A DNA stretch of 64,000 bases from Viscum album (taxonomy: Eukaryota; Streptophyta; Magnoliopsida; Santalales; Viscaceae). Below, in pieces: positions 14,053-26,800 of this stretch. Within the stretch, counting starts at the first letter, position 1. Each line of letters opens with the position of its first letter. Made by a program: the position numbers and the translations under genes. The notes under the pieces were generated by a model. It was given only the letters and a program-made list of their open reading frames with translations, was not told the DNA's origin and did not search any database. The DNA lies in assembly GCA_963277665.1 (NCBI GenBank), contig OY728165.1, positions 1,155,648,050 to 1,155,712,049 of the forward strand, in the 5' to 3' direction.

Positions 14053-14542
14053 CTACAATTTACTAGATAAAGTGATTAATCATATGATTTAAATCGAAAT
14101 TATGCATGAACATGATATTTTTGTTGTTTAAAAATATTTATTGTAGTTAACCACTAAGTCATTATGTTTCATTTTTATGCATTTCATCATTTCAAATCAT
14201 TTTATAATGCTTTCTCCCATGTTCCTGATCCTTTTACTATGTTATAAATGTGCTCACCCATTGTTATATTTTTTATATCTATCCTTTAACTGGGATTTTA
14301 GCTCACCCCTTTTTCATGTATATCCTAAGATGATTATGTGTAGCAAAGAGTTTTCCATGGGAAATATGAAGCTCGAAGAGAATGGATTAAATAAATGTAT
14401 ACATTATCTGTTCTAAATGTTATGTATGGTCATATTTATTCCAAGACATTAAACCGTTGGCACCTCATTTATTAATAAGAATATGTTATTTATATTCAAT
14501 GTTATGTAATATTAGTGTAAGAAATTGTTGGGTCGATATAGT

Positions 14543-14554
14543 TGGTATCAGAGG
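14543..14554 (+). promoter_or_regulatory. Primer-binding site of element B (tRNA-Met)
   Basis: TGGTATCAGAGG lies two bases after the 5' LTR end. It matches the reverse complement of the plant initiator tRNA-Met 3' end (TGGTATCAGAG...) over 11 bases. This is the usual minus-strand primer for plant Ty3/gypsy elements. Confidence 0.85.
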
Positions 14555-14772
14555 AATGGTTTAGTTAATTCAGGAATAAGGATTAGGAAACCCTAGAGAA
14601 AACCTCTAGTATAAGACTAAGAAAAAATATGAACACAAGATTCTTTTATAAACATAGGTATCCCATAAAATATTCTTTTATTTTAAATTTAACAAACTAA
14701 TAAGTTACTTATTCATCACTCATTCACTTATGATTAGTTATTACCTTTTCTATTATAGAAAATAATAGAAAC

Positions 14773-15660
14773 ATGGAGAAACAAGGCTAACAATCCATAT
14801 GAGGGCCAACGAAATGATTTCCCAAATGACATCCCCAATTATTTTGGGGTTAGAGTTCAAAACATCATGGATATACTTGCCCTAATCTCTTAGGTTATGT
14901 AAAATAACATGGAAAATGGGGAACATCCTCCTTCCCCGAAGAGGGAGCAACTGGCTATTGAATGTTTTATCCAGCAATGACTACCGTTGTTTAGTTGATA
15001 TTATGTTCTTGTAGTTACGGAAAATTGGGTCAAATCCATAGAGAAAATGTTTTCTTTGCATCACTATTCTAATATGGAGAAGGTGACTTTGGTCATTTAT
15101 CATCTAGATATAGAGGTCATCCAATGTTTTTCTTTATTTAAGAACAGCAATCCAGCTAACAAAATTAAAGAGATGATATGAGAAGGCTTTAAGATAATGT
15201 TTCTTAACAAGAATTTCCCAATAAATATTAATAAAATTATATAGAGTGACTTCATAGAGCTCAAGAAAATCGATGGGTAATCTATCACAACCTGTGAAGA
15301 TAGTTTCACATGTCTTTCAAGCTATGCTCTAGGTTTTGTTATCAACAATGATAGAAAAATTGATAAATTATTTAGTGTATTAAAACCAACCCATCGAAAG
15401 GCTATTGAAATTCATGTATTTTGGAGTTATGAAAAAGTTTTTTGATGTTATTTGAAAGTAGATATAGGGTTTGGGGAATGTTCCAATGTATATTTTGATA
15501 AGAAACAAAAGATGGAGTTTCAGCAAAATGATATAATGATAAAGGTGGGGATACAACTCAACCAACTACATGCCAAAAATGTGGGAAGTTAGACCATGGG
15601 AACTACCTAAAAGGGATAAGAAAAAGTTTCCAGTGTGGGAATGAAGTCAGGTAAGATCAT
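14773..15660 (+). pseudogene. gag of element B with CCHC zinc knuckle, decayed
   Basis: This encoded the capsid/nucleocapsid polyprotein. At ~15185-15340 the translation matches the gag core pattern 'FLNKNFP....SDFIELKK...SITTCEDSFTCLSSYA' (usual form F..KYFP ... EF..L.QG..TV.EY...F..L.RYA). At 15571-15655 it has two zinc-knuckle-like units: C-Q-K-C-G-K-L-D-H-G, followed about 16 residues later by F-Q-C-G-N-E-V-R-x-D-H. The normal last Cys of the first knuckle is Tyr, and the second has a stop. The start is taken as the ATG at 14773, ~220 bases after the PBS, and is uncertain. Confidence 0.75.
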
Positions 15661-15879
15661 GAATAATGAAAATTCTTTTGAAGAAAGGAGAATGTGGTGG
15701 AGGAATGGAGATCACAACCCATGGTCAAATATGACAACTATACGGAGCAAGGGAACTATGCAAGTTAATGCCCTAAACCTATAGTCCTTGAGGGTAATCT
15801 ATATCAGTGGCCCTGAAATCCAAAAGAGTAGGTTAATTCTTATGCCATCACTACTAAATAAGGGAATCACGAAAATGAA

Positions 15880-16428
15880 TTCATAAAAGGTACACTTTCT
15901 ATTCACTCAAGAATGGAAAAATTATTATTTGATTCTGGTTTTATGCATTCATTTATATCTTTAAGGATTTATAGAACTATAGAATTAAATCCCTGAATCC
16001 ATTAAGTAAAGATATCTATAAAAAAACCAAGTGGGGAAATCATTGAAACCCATGTGTTTGACTCCACTCCTATTGGAGCATGTCAGATGATTCTTCCTGT
16101 GAATCTTGATATACATCCCTTGGTGGAATTCAACGGTATAATGGGAATGGATTCGCTCTATTTATATAGAGAACATATCAACTTTAGGGAAAATGAAAAA
16201 TCTTTTCCTATTCTAAACCTTCTAATAATCCTCAAAAAAATCATGGAAGAAATTGAATCTCCTTTGGAAAATCCTTCAACAGTGTGGGTGTCAATTCTAT
16301 GTGAACAGGAACACCATGCTCAAATGGTTGAGTCAATGGAAACTATCAACCTAGAGAAAATGCCCATCAAGATGGAATATAGGGATGTATTTCATAAAGA
16401 GTTAAGTAGACTTCCCATAGATTTTTAA
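15880..16428 (+). pseudogene. Aspartic protease and linker of element B
   Basis: At 15922-15965 the translation reads L-L-F-D-S-G-F-M-H-S-F-I-S, the retropepsin active site (usual form LFDSGASHSFIS); the catalytic Asp codon is at 15931. A 124-codon open stretch, 16054-16428, follows. It contains the 'LDIHPLVEFNGIMGMDSLYLYREHINF' region (usual form 'DFDVILGMDWL..Y.A..DC'), written here as separate blocks, and ends 'YRDVFHKELSRLPID', the conserved lead-in to RT. Stops at ~15994 and elsewhere break the frame. It would have processed the Gag-Pol polyprotein. Confidence 0.8.
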
Positions 16429-16435
16429 TTAGATT

Positions 16436-16980
16436 TATCCATATAAATCATACCTGGAGCTACTCCAATCTCATAGTGTCCCTATAAGACGGCTCCTATT
16501 GAACTAGAGGAGTTAAAGAAGTTGTTGCAAGAGAATTTGGATATAGGGTTCATATGAACTAGTCCATCACCTTGGGGTGTGCTAGTTCTCTTTCTAAAGA
16601 AGAAATATGTATCAATCTGGATGTGTATCAATTATCAGGAACTCAACAACAATACCATAAAGAACAGGTATCCCCTTCCAATGATTGACTACTTATTCGA
16701 TTAATTAAGATGAGATCAATACTTCTCAAAGGTGGATCATCATTATGGATATCATTAACATAATGTTAAGAAGTATTATCTTCATAATACTACTTTCCAT
16801 ACATGTTATGGAAACTATGAGTTTCTGGTGATGCCCTTCAAACATAATAATTCCCTTATAATCATCCTGGATTTGATGAATAATGTCTTTATACATTACC
16901 TAGAAATTTTTTTGGTGGAGTTTATCTATGATATTATCATATACTCTAGAGAAAGGAGGAACATGAAGAATATATAAGGC
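16436..16980 (+). pseudogene. Reverse transcriptase of element B, truncated
   Basis: Visible RT blocks in order are 'PYKTAPIELEELKKLL' (16481-16530), '[15 protein letters not shown]' (16563-16605), '[18 protein letters not shown]' (16626-16680), 'FLVMPF' (~16822-16840) and 'FIYDIIIYS' (16918-16945). The last is the catalytic box normally FVYIDDILIYS or similar. One catalytic Asp is replaced by Ile, which alone would destroy activity, and there are several stops. After ~16980 the thumb, the whole RNase H domain and the integrase start are absent. This is therefore an internal deletion of roughly a kilobase relative to family members. Confidence 0.8.
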
Positions 16981-17044
16981 TTGTATTTGTGACATTAAGG
17001 ATGGATAAGTTTTATTCCATGTTTAGAAAGTTTTAATTTTGGAT

Positions 17045-18175
17045 GCAACAAGTCAAGGTGCTCGGTATGTCAGCAAGTTTAGGAAAAGAGAAAAAATTCC
17101 AAAGGGATGATGAATCAATTTCCTATACCCGTGTGTAAATTGGACAATGTCACTATGGACTTTTTCATGGGACTATTGATGATTTCAACCGAAAATAATG
17201 TGATATGGGTGGTGGTTGACTGACTCACCAAGACTGCTCATTTTATGTCTATTTGGGAAGATCTTTCTCTCGAACAACATAAAAAGATATATGTGAAGGA
17301 ATTGATGAAGGGACATGGTGTTCCATTCTATATTGTCTCTAATCATGATCCAAGGTTCACATATTATATATGGAGGAGTCTCAAACAAACGTTGAGTATC
17401 GAATAGAATTTCATCATGACATGTCATGCCAAAACTGATGTCCAATATTAAAAGACTATTCAGATTCTTGAAGACATGTTGTGATGCTTCTCCTTAGAAT
17501 TTAAAGTTTTATGGGGTAATCATCTCCCATTGGTTGAGTTTTATTACAAGAACAGATTCCACTAGAGTATTAAAATGGATCCACATGAAGATCTATATGG
17601 AAAGCAATGCAGAACTCCAACATATTGGGATGAAGTTGTAGAATGAAATCTACTTGGACCTCATCTTATATAAGAGATGAAAGAGAAGGTTCAAGCCATC
17701 TAGAAACATTTCAAAGATTCACAAAGTAGTAAAAATATATATGATGACAACTGTCAAAAGTACTTGGATTTTGACATTAGAGATAAAGTCTTCATTCAAA
17801 TATCACCATGGGAGAGATTGACGTGGTTTGGAATGAATGAGAAGTTAAGCCCAAGGTACATTGGCGCCTTTGAGATACTTGATAGCTTACGATTCATGGA
17901 CTATTGGCATGAACTTCCACCAAATATGGATCATTTTCATGATGTGTTTCTTTTATCACTTCTGAGGTAGTACATACCAAATGCCCTGTATGTATACAAA
18001 CTCAAAGGTGGTACTATAGGAAAATGACCTCTCCTTAAAGGAGAAAAAAGTAAAGATTCTGGACCGGATATATATGGTTCTACCCAACAAGAAAACCCAC
18101 TATTTAAAATTTCTGTGGAGGAACCATTAGTTTGAAGAAGCAACATGGGAACCGTAGGAGGCGATGAAGGATAAT
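17045..18175 (+). pseudogene. Integrase core, C-terminus and chromodomain-like tail of element B
   Basis: The core begins near 17140 ('VTMDFFMGL', first catalytic Asp at ~17157), followed by 'VVVD-LTKTAHF' (17210-17245), 'VKELMKGHGVPFYIVSNHDPRFT' type sequence (17290-17360, second Asp), and 'TIQILEDML' (17455-17485). The glutamate region before it is degraded. Further on are 'HLPLVEFYYKN', 'EDLYGKQCRTPTYWDE', 'SPRYIGAFEIL' (17845-17880) and 'FHDVFLLSLLR' (17935-17970). The tail at ~18103-18175 reads 'KFLWRNH..FEEATWEP.EAMKDNYPH.F', a chromodomain-like end. Multiple stops are present. Confidence 0.85.
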
Positions 18176-18223
18176 TACCCTCACCAATTTGGGTAAAATG
18201 AAATTTCAAGGGTGAAATTTCAT

Positions 18224-18235
18224 AGGGGGGAGGAA
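18224..18235 (+). promoter_or_regulatory. Polypurine tract of element B
   Basis: AGGGGGGAGGAA lies immediately before TGTAACAACCC, the start of the right LTR. Its position and composition are those of a plus-strand primer. Confidence 0.85.
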
Positions 18236-20857
18236 TGTAACAACCCAAAGTTTTATCAATGGAAATCCCTTATTATAATTATTATTTAAGTTATAATCAC
18301 ATAATTAAATATAATTCTATATTATGATACTAAATTCAATGTGACGATTAAACATAGTTTTTCTACTTCTATGTTTTGAATTTCGAAAATCTGACATACA
18401 CAGGTGCGTCCAGGATGATTTTTGAGGTCTGATGGGACAAACATAATTTTTTTTGTGAATAGTAACCAACCCTTATAAATAGTAACCTAACCTTATTAAT
18501 GTTAACCTAAACATATGAATAGTAACCTTACATATCATTATATATATTATATTTAATTAAATGTATTATATTCCTATATCTTGGAGTGAGAAAATAAATT
18601 ATTTTAAATTGGTATTTTATGAATAAATTATTATTTTATTTATAAATATAATTTATCATGTTTAAAAAAATATTTTCTAAAAATGGAGTTCATTTTTGGA
18701 TTTATCACGTCATGTTATTTTTAAGGTGAATTTTGGGGATTTTTCAGAAATACTTGAATTTTTGGTGAATAGTGATATTCAATAATTTACAAAATATCCA
18801 AAATAAATGAATTTTTTTCATCATTCTAAAGCCGTGGATGATATAAATGTTCATTCATTCAAAGTCACATGAACATATTACTATTCTTGGTCTTGGAATT
18901 ATCAGTATTTATTGCCTTGTGGATAAATAATAAATTAATTAATATAATATTAAGAAAATCCCTCTCCCTCCACTATAAATACCACCCTTCACACCCTCAT
19001 TTCCTCAAACCTCTATAACTTTAAAACTTTTATATACTCTGACCAAACATCTTCCCTATCTCCAACACCACTTCAAAAATCTTCTGGTTACATCAAAAGA
19101 CCAATCCAGGGTGCCTTAAAGAGGATTCAAGAGGTAATTCCCCTCCCTCTTTTCCTTTAATTTCCTTTCAATTCCATGTTCATTTCATAATCTCTCCCCA
19201 CCTATCCTCAAAAACATGGTATTCTCAGTCCTTTTTATTAAATATAATGGATTCTTATGATACTTATGGTATTTTATATCATCAAACCCCCTTCTCCTAT
19301 TATTTTTATTTTATAAAGGAAAATATTGTTCATGATGTTTTAAATTATCACCTTCAGGAATGACTTGTTTTAATTTTATTTTACCAACATCAGATCTATT
19401 CATGAAACAATTTTTATGGTTGAAAATAATTATGTTATATGTATTATTTCCTATTTAATGTTGTGGGTCTATCTTCGATACATATTACTAATTATTTTAC
19501 AAAACAAGGTCATTGTGGTTGAAAAACTGCCAGAATTGACCCAAATGATCATCATTATATTATTATCTAATGATTCATTTTCATGGTATATAAAAAATTT
19601 ATTTATAAGCTAATTTAAAGTTCTATAAAGTCATAAATAACATATAATTACAATTATTTTTTTATACACATTTTAAAATAACTTCCATTCATGAATACTA
19701 GTGAACCGTTCAAGAAAACAATAAAAAAATGCTCCCAAACAATGAATTTATTCCCTATAACTCATCCAAAAGCCCATAAATAAACATACTAAAACACTAA
19801 TTCATATTATTAATGTATAATGATTCATTAATTATTTAATTAATGATTATAATTTGGTTATACTGGATATTAAAGTGATGAAAATTTTTGGATACAAGGT
19901 AAGGGGAAATTCTGGAACCCAACTCCCATACTTTGGGTTTTCCCTATTTCAACCCATTTTCAGTATGGATACTACTTAATAATCATTTCTTTACCCTCAT
20001 ATTACCTATTCTGGGATATAAATTTTTTCATTTTTAGTTTATGACCAACCCAATGTTATTCCAAAAGAACTCTACTTACAAATAAACACCCTCTTTTTAC
20101 ATCTCACGGTTTGTTTCTACTTGACTCATCAGTGATTGTTATATATCAACAATGATTTCCCATATTTATTTTGGTAGAATTTTTTTTTGATTGTAGTATT
20201 AATTATGTTAAACCCATTCATTTCCATTGGTTATCTTAAGATTATGTTAGACATAAGTTCTATGTGGCATGCATGATAATGTAAATGTTAGGATGTGATG
20301 GGTTCACCCGATATTATATAGTGCAATATGAATGTTATGATGTGATCGGTGAGTCTGGAAATATACAGAGCTACAATGCATTGGGTAAATTTATCAATCT
20401 CATGAGTTAAAGTGAAATAATGAGTAAACATGATCCTAGCATTTCGTGCAACTATGCATGGTTGTTGACCACTAATACACGATGTTTCATTTTTAAGCAT
20501 TGTCTCATATAATATATTTAATTAATGATTCCTCTCATATTCATGATCCATTTCTTATGTTATGATTGTGATCATCCATTTTTATATTGTTCAGATATAT
20601 CCCTTTACTAGAATTTTATCTCACCCATTTTTAATGTATATCCTCGGGTGATTATGTGTACTAAGGAGTTTTTAAGGGACAATAAGAATATAGGGGCGAA
20701 GTATTAAATAAATTTTTACATTATATAATATAAATTCTATGTATAGTCATAGTTTTCCTGACACAATAATCCTTCGGATCCTCATTGTGTAATATAATTA
20801 TGTTGTTTATATTCCAAATGATGTAATATTAGTGTATGAAAATAATGGGTCATTATA
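18236..20857 (+). repeat. 3' LTR of element B
   Basis: Starts TGTAACAACCC after the PPT and ends GGGTCATTATA. TATA box TATAAATA at 18974-18981. It carries the duplicated motif at 20296-20323 and 20343-20370, followed by TACAATGCATTGGGTAA and CTCATGAG. These two blocks are eroded versions of the perfect palindromes in the cargo-element LTRs. It is diverged from its 5' partner. Confidence 0.82.
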
Positions 20858-23800
20858 ACACACATCTTCATTCCAATCATACTCTACACCATTTAAAGTC
20901 AACATATTCATTGGTGATGTTAACATAAAGAAATATTAAATGGTTTTTAATCAGTATCATTATGATATGAAGAAAATCAATCACTTGAAAATGTTCTTGT
21001 ACTAATATGATAACATAACTATACATAATTTTCCCATGTCAACTAAAATAACCATCTTATGGACAACATAATCGAATAAATCCACATACTAAATACAAAA
21101 TTGGTATATAGATATAATTTTATATATTATATTCACCATTAAAGTCTATGGAACAATCACCAAATACCTTTCAATATTATAATTGGATATTGGGAAATCT
21201 ATTATATCATTTTCAAACACCAAAACAAATTATTTAAGGTTTTCATAGAAGATATTATAAATTGGGGATATAAATATATCATAAAAAATAATATCCTTAG
21301 ATAATGTTACCCAAAAATCATAATGTATATACCTTCTCTTGATTGTTAACTTCAAAATATCTTTCTCCTCCTCCCTCAATTTTTCATATCCCAACCTCAA
21401 ATTATTCTTATAAAAACATTATGATTCCATTATCCGTTTTGATATATCATCTATAGAAAGTAAATTTTATCCACTAATCACTGTCATGGAATCAAATATA
21501 TGTTTTAAAATGTATATGAAAAAAGGACCATCAATATTCTTTAAAAAATTATTACTGACACCTAAAGATACACATCCTGTAAAATCAATCCATTTTCCTC
21601 CAAATCCTATTACTGGATCTTCAAATATTACAACCCTTTAGAAATTGTATGATATTATGGGAAGGAAATTAGACTCAATTTAGGAGATAATTTATTATAT
21701 AACAACACATATCTATCTAATATTATTCATTAAATTTTATTGTGATAAATTTCATATAAAACCCTAATATCTTACTACATTATTTCTTTTAAATAATTCA
21801 ATGTATTTAATATCATTTTTCATATGAAAACAAACACTAAAATGAACCCATTATATATTTAGGTCATTAAAAAACATATCCTTTTAATTATACTTAATTA
21901 ATAGGACTAAAATATTTATAAATTATATGTATATAGAAAAAAATATAATATTAATGTGAATTAAATTCAATTATTTGGGCTAAAATGAATAATAAGATCA
22001 TTAATTATTCCAAAAGGTATATTTAAAAAATAAATCCTTTTATGTTATATTGATTTAAATTTCATGAAATATATTATTAATCATAAATTATGTTTTATAT
22101 AAAACAATTAACCCAAATCTTGTGGGTAAATGATATGATAAACAGTAATAATAATTAATCAATGAAAATGAAATTTTGCAAAAAAATGGTTTCTTATAAT
22201 ATTTAATGATTATCATCACAAATATAAATATTTTAATTTTGGAATTTTAAAATAATAAAAATTAATTTATTTTTAAATTTCTTATATAAAACTTTTCTTA
22301 GTATGAATTGTTTATCCTTTTCTGAAAAGGTTAGTTTTTATTCAAAAAATATTGTTTTCATGAAACATGTAATTTTTATGACTTTATATTTATACAAGAA
22401 ATATATATCAGAATAAAAAACAATCTAATAATAAAATATCAATCTATGAATTAAAATAATTCATTTTTAAATATCCTTTGAACCTAAAAAAACCCTATTT
22501 CAAACATTATTAGAACTAATTAAAATTTACTTTAATAAAAATGATTTTTTAAATCATTTCATGGAGGTAATTATTTTCAACTAAGATATGGTTTTAGATT
22601 TCCATGAAATCCTCATTATATTTTATTATGTCATTATAAATTAATTTATTTTATTAAAATCATTTTCTTGGATAATTATATCTTTTATTTAATTTTATAG
22701 TACAAAAATATTCCTTTCCTAAAAACTATTTTTTTTCCATTAAGTGTGTTAATTATAAAATTATCCATTAAAATCATTTAAAATTTTATTTGATAAAATT
22801 ATTTTCAAAATCAATAATATAATTATGATATTAGTTAATAGTTTGAATCTTAATATTTATCAATAAAATTAATTACTATGGTTAGAAATAAATTATCAAT
22901 GTAAAAGTAAATTATGTTAAAAGTTAAACACTAAGACAAAAATCCCTTTAATAGACATGGTTTTCTAAAAATGGGTATTTGAGGCTATTATATAAATAAA
23001 TGTCTATACAACCCTATTTTTTACATTTTGTGGTTATTGACTGTTGAATAGTGAACATACACTCTTAAAAATATAAGGGTTACTCCCAAAACCATCATTA
23101 TCCTCACTCATCAAACAGTAACATCTCTAAAACATCAAGACTCAATTTTCATTCATATTTCCAGATTAATTTTGCTGATATTAATCATCCTATAATCCTC
23201 TAAAAAATTCAAAACCATTTTTAAAATATTTTGTTTCATAATTCCTTCATTTCCATGGAGACTTCCAAGGAAAATCCACATCCCTGATATATGTATTATA
23301 AAGTACATATCATTTCTTCTTAAATATATTAAATAAGAAGTATTCTACAAAACATAATATAATTATATTAATATAATTTATGCACTATAATGAAACTATA
23401 TTAAGGGCTTTAATGTTATCTTTTAATTTATCTTATACATTTATAAAAACAAAATTCCCATTAGTTTGAAAGTGAAAACTACCACATAAACAAGAAACGA
23501 AATTCATTTTTCAACACCATAAATAAATGATACTTCATGTAATTTCATAATATGAAAATATTATTTTATTATATCATGAAGGTTATATTATAAAAAATTT
23601 AGAACCTATTAATGATACGATCAATATCAATCGTTTTTAATTTTTCCTTTTAATGTGCGCATAAATGAAAATATTTTTTTTCCAATTATGTAATATTTAT
23701 ATATCCACTAATTATAGATATAATTTCATTATGATTATTATATATCACAATAATAAAAACAATATAATAAATCTATGAATATTTTTTAAAGATATTAAAA

Positions 23801-26800
23801 CTAAATCATCTCATAATCATCCATTAGTCATGGGAGGTTAATGTTTGGGTTCATTTAATCAACTATTTGAGCAATACTATACGTTCATTTCATGGATGTC
23901 TATGAGAAGTTTTCTGATTTTTTAATATTAAATAAGTATTTAAATAATTTTTTATGGAAATGTTTTTTAAAAATATACGTTTTCAATTAATAAAATACCC
24001 TTTGATTCATAATAATCACTGAAACATTCGTGTTATCAATTCAATATTGAAGGAAAAAACTAAAAAACTCATAAAATTATTTAAGAAATAAAAAAACTAT
24101 GAGTCATCAGTAAAATTAAATTAAATTACCAATTAATGATTATATTTTTAATAATATTGAATATTGAAACTAATATTATGTAACTAGTATAAATAATAAA
24201 AATTAAAAACACCCGATATAAAAAAATCTAATGTATTCGGGCATAGAATTACAATATATAAAAATTAAGAATGAAAATTTATATTATTTATGTTATAAAT
24301 TTAGTTATTTATATAAATATTCCTTTTATTCACTGGTTTCTTAGGAATTCATGTAATCCATGAAATAAGGAAATATTTTCTTTCCAAAATTCCACTCTTT
24401 GAGACAGGGTTCGTATTATTCCCCTAATTTTAGTTATGCAGATTATATAATGAAAATAAAAGTTATAATGACATAAATTGTATTTTTATAATATTATTTG
24501 AATATAAATTTCAATCCTCATATTTCAAGGGTTTTTTATTTGAATGTTTCTAATGTTATATGGGTCTTCTTGACCTCAATTACAATTATTTTAGATATGA
24601 TACATTTTTTACACCTTGTGTCCTTTATATTGTGTATTTACATAAAATGGATGTATATTTATAACAAATATTTTATTTAATGGTGTTTACTAGCCAAATA
24701 TTATTCCCTTATCCAATTGGATAATAATTCATTTTTTTTTCAAATATGAGGATTTTTAGTAACAAAATTTTGATTGATTGAGTAATGATCATTCATTGAA
24801 CATATTTTATATATGTTGGGTGAATTTTAACATTTGAATTTATTATGTGGTATTATCTCATTTTTGTATATGGGTATACATTACATCAACCTAAACCCTT
24901 TTATGAATATTCCTCACCTATTTTGTTGTGTTATTGTGAAACCAACCACCAATTTCTGTTGATGTATTATGATTATGTAATTTCAATATTGAATTAGACG
25001 TATTCCCATTACTCTATATGATGTGAACATAAAATTTTATATAATTCATATTTTGTTGTGTTCCACTAGAAATAATTTTATTCTATTCAAATTGGTAAAT
25101 TATTGGGATATCGTATATTATTATTCCAATAAAGACAATTATTGGAAAGTTGAATAAGTATAGTTTGAACATCCAAAATATTTTACGTGATGGGTTATGA
25201 TAATTTATTACTTTTATTATCAAGGGAAAAATTAATAATAATTTTCATGATTATTTACTAAAAATCTAGGTTGATCATGTGTTTATATTTTGTATCCTTC
25301 ATATTATGAATAACAACATTCTTTTCTTCCAATGGTTCCATAGGGAATGGTATAAAAATTATCATTGTATGATATGGTGAATTTATTGTACATAATCATT
25401 TGATGAGTGTAATACATGATTATACATCCCATAAAATTATTTATTAGTCAAATGAGACAACACATGTTTAGGTATTGTTTTAATGCCTTCCCATTTTAGT
25501 GAGATTTCATGATCATGTTCTTGATGACAGTTAAATGTCTTGGGGAATGTATTTGAAATCATGTTTTTTATATCTAAAATTATGTATTTTATTAGTATTA
25601 TATTAGTATTATTTATATCCAAGTGTAACAAGTATATATCATCTGAAATAATTTATGGGTGATGTTGAATATTCATTATGGAATTAGTAGTTTTGTATAT
25701 AATGGAATGAAATTATTTATTTGATAAAAATATAATTGGTTTGGTATGTTATTTTTCCAAATTTAAAAAAAAATCAATCCTAAAAATATCCTCATAATAT
25801 AAGAAATGAAATACTAACTCTTATTTTTAATAAACAACAGTTATATCCATGATCTTCTAGATGAAATCAATGTGAGTCTATAAATTATGGGTTTATCAAA
25901 CTGAATCTCGTATTGATGGAATGGGGCATCACTCATCCAATAAATCATCACCAAGATCGAAAAAATAATTTTTTTCTTGATTTTTTCAATCTAAGAACCA
26001 ATATGTAAAACATTCTTTTTAAAACTATAAATTTTTTAAAAAAACTACTTTAATTACATTATTTTCTCACTCTACTTGAAATATTTGAATACTCCCATCA
26101 GGTGTTGTAATGAAAACACTATTTTTTAGCATTCAAAATGGTCCTAAAAAATTACCAACCAATCATTCCTAATTATTAATTTGAGGTTGTTTATATAAAA
26201 AATGTATATGTGTCTATATCTCTACATGACAAATCAAAATCAAATAAAAAGGATTTGTAAATATCTATTTTATCCCTTCTGTAAGATATTTATTTATCTC
26301 TAAGAAATATGAAATCAATTCTACTCAAAACTTTCACAATTTTACTTCTCATGTATACATAAATGAATGAGATACACAAGTATAATGAATATAAAATAAT
26401 ATATTAAAAAAACAAGTCACGTATCTCTCATCATCACAATTACTACTTCTGATTCCTTTGATACAAGCTCTATAAGAAAATTCATTTTATTCTTTTCAGC
26501 ATAACCCTACCATGATTTTTTATTATGGGTTGTTTAAAAAATTTCACCATCTTTAGATATATTATACACATTCATATTACATCCTTGCATCTAGTGGGAC
26601 CCTTCAAGACTATAATCTGGAGAGAAATAACTAAATAATTTATTTAAATTCCAAATATTACCACATGGTTGATAAACCATAGGTACATTGTGATGGTACT
26701 CCCTTAGGTGTTTTATGTTACCACACTAATATCACACAATTTTTTTCCTCCCCTAAGTTGAACACAATATTATTTTCTCTTTTGGGAACCTATCTTTTTG

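Larger units (their letters stand above)
11940..14540 (+). repeat. 5' LTR of element B
   Basis: Aligns by eye along its length with 18236-20857. Shared blocks include the promoter at ~12650 (CTATAAATACCACCCTTCACACCCTC, given here in two parts in the right LTR at ~18972), the CCGCCTTCAGATCTGATCATG block at ~13063, the GGGTGCGCCCGG doublet at 13978-14052, and the terminal GGGTCGATATA. It is clearly diverged from its partner with many small indels, which indicates an old insertion. Confidence 0.8.
11940..20857 (+). mobile_element. Full-length eroded Ty3/gypsy retrotransposon B
   Basis: About 8.9 kb with two ~2.6-kb LTRs, a tRNA-Met PBS just inside the left LTR, gag with zinc knuckles, protease, RT, integrase, a chromodomain-like tail and a PPT just before the right LTR. 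The left LTR start (TATAACAAGAAAAAG) is the eroded equivalent of the right start (TGTAACAACCCAAAG). The right LTR ends GGGTCATTATA and the left ends GGGTCGATATA. The flanking five bases (AACCC and ACACA) do not match convincingly, so the outermost bases may be off or the target duplication is lost. All coding domains carry stops. RNase H and the integrase N-terminus are missing, so the copy is dead. Confidence 0.85.
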
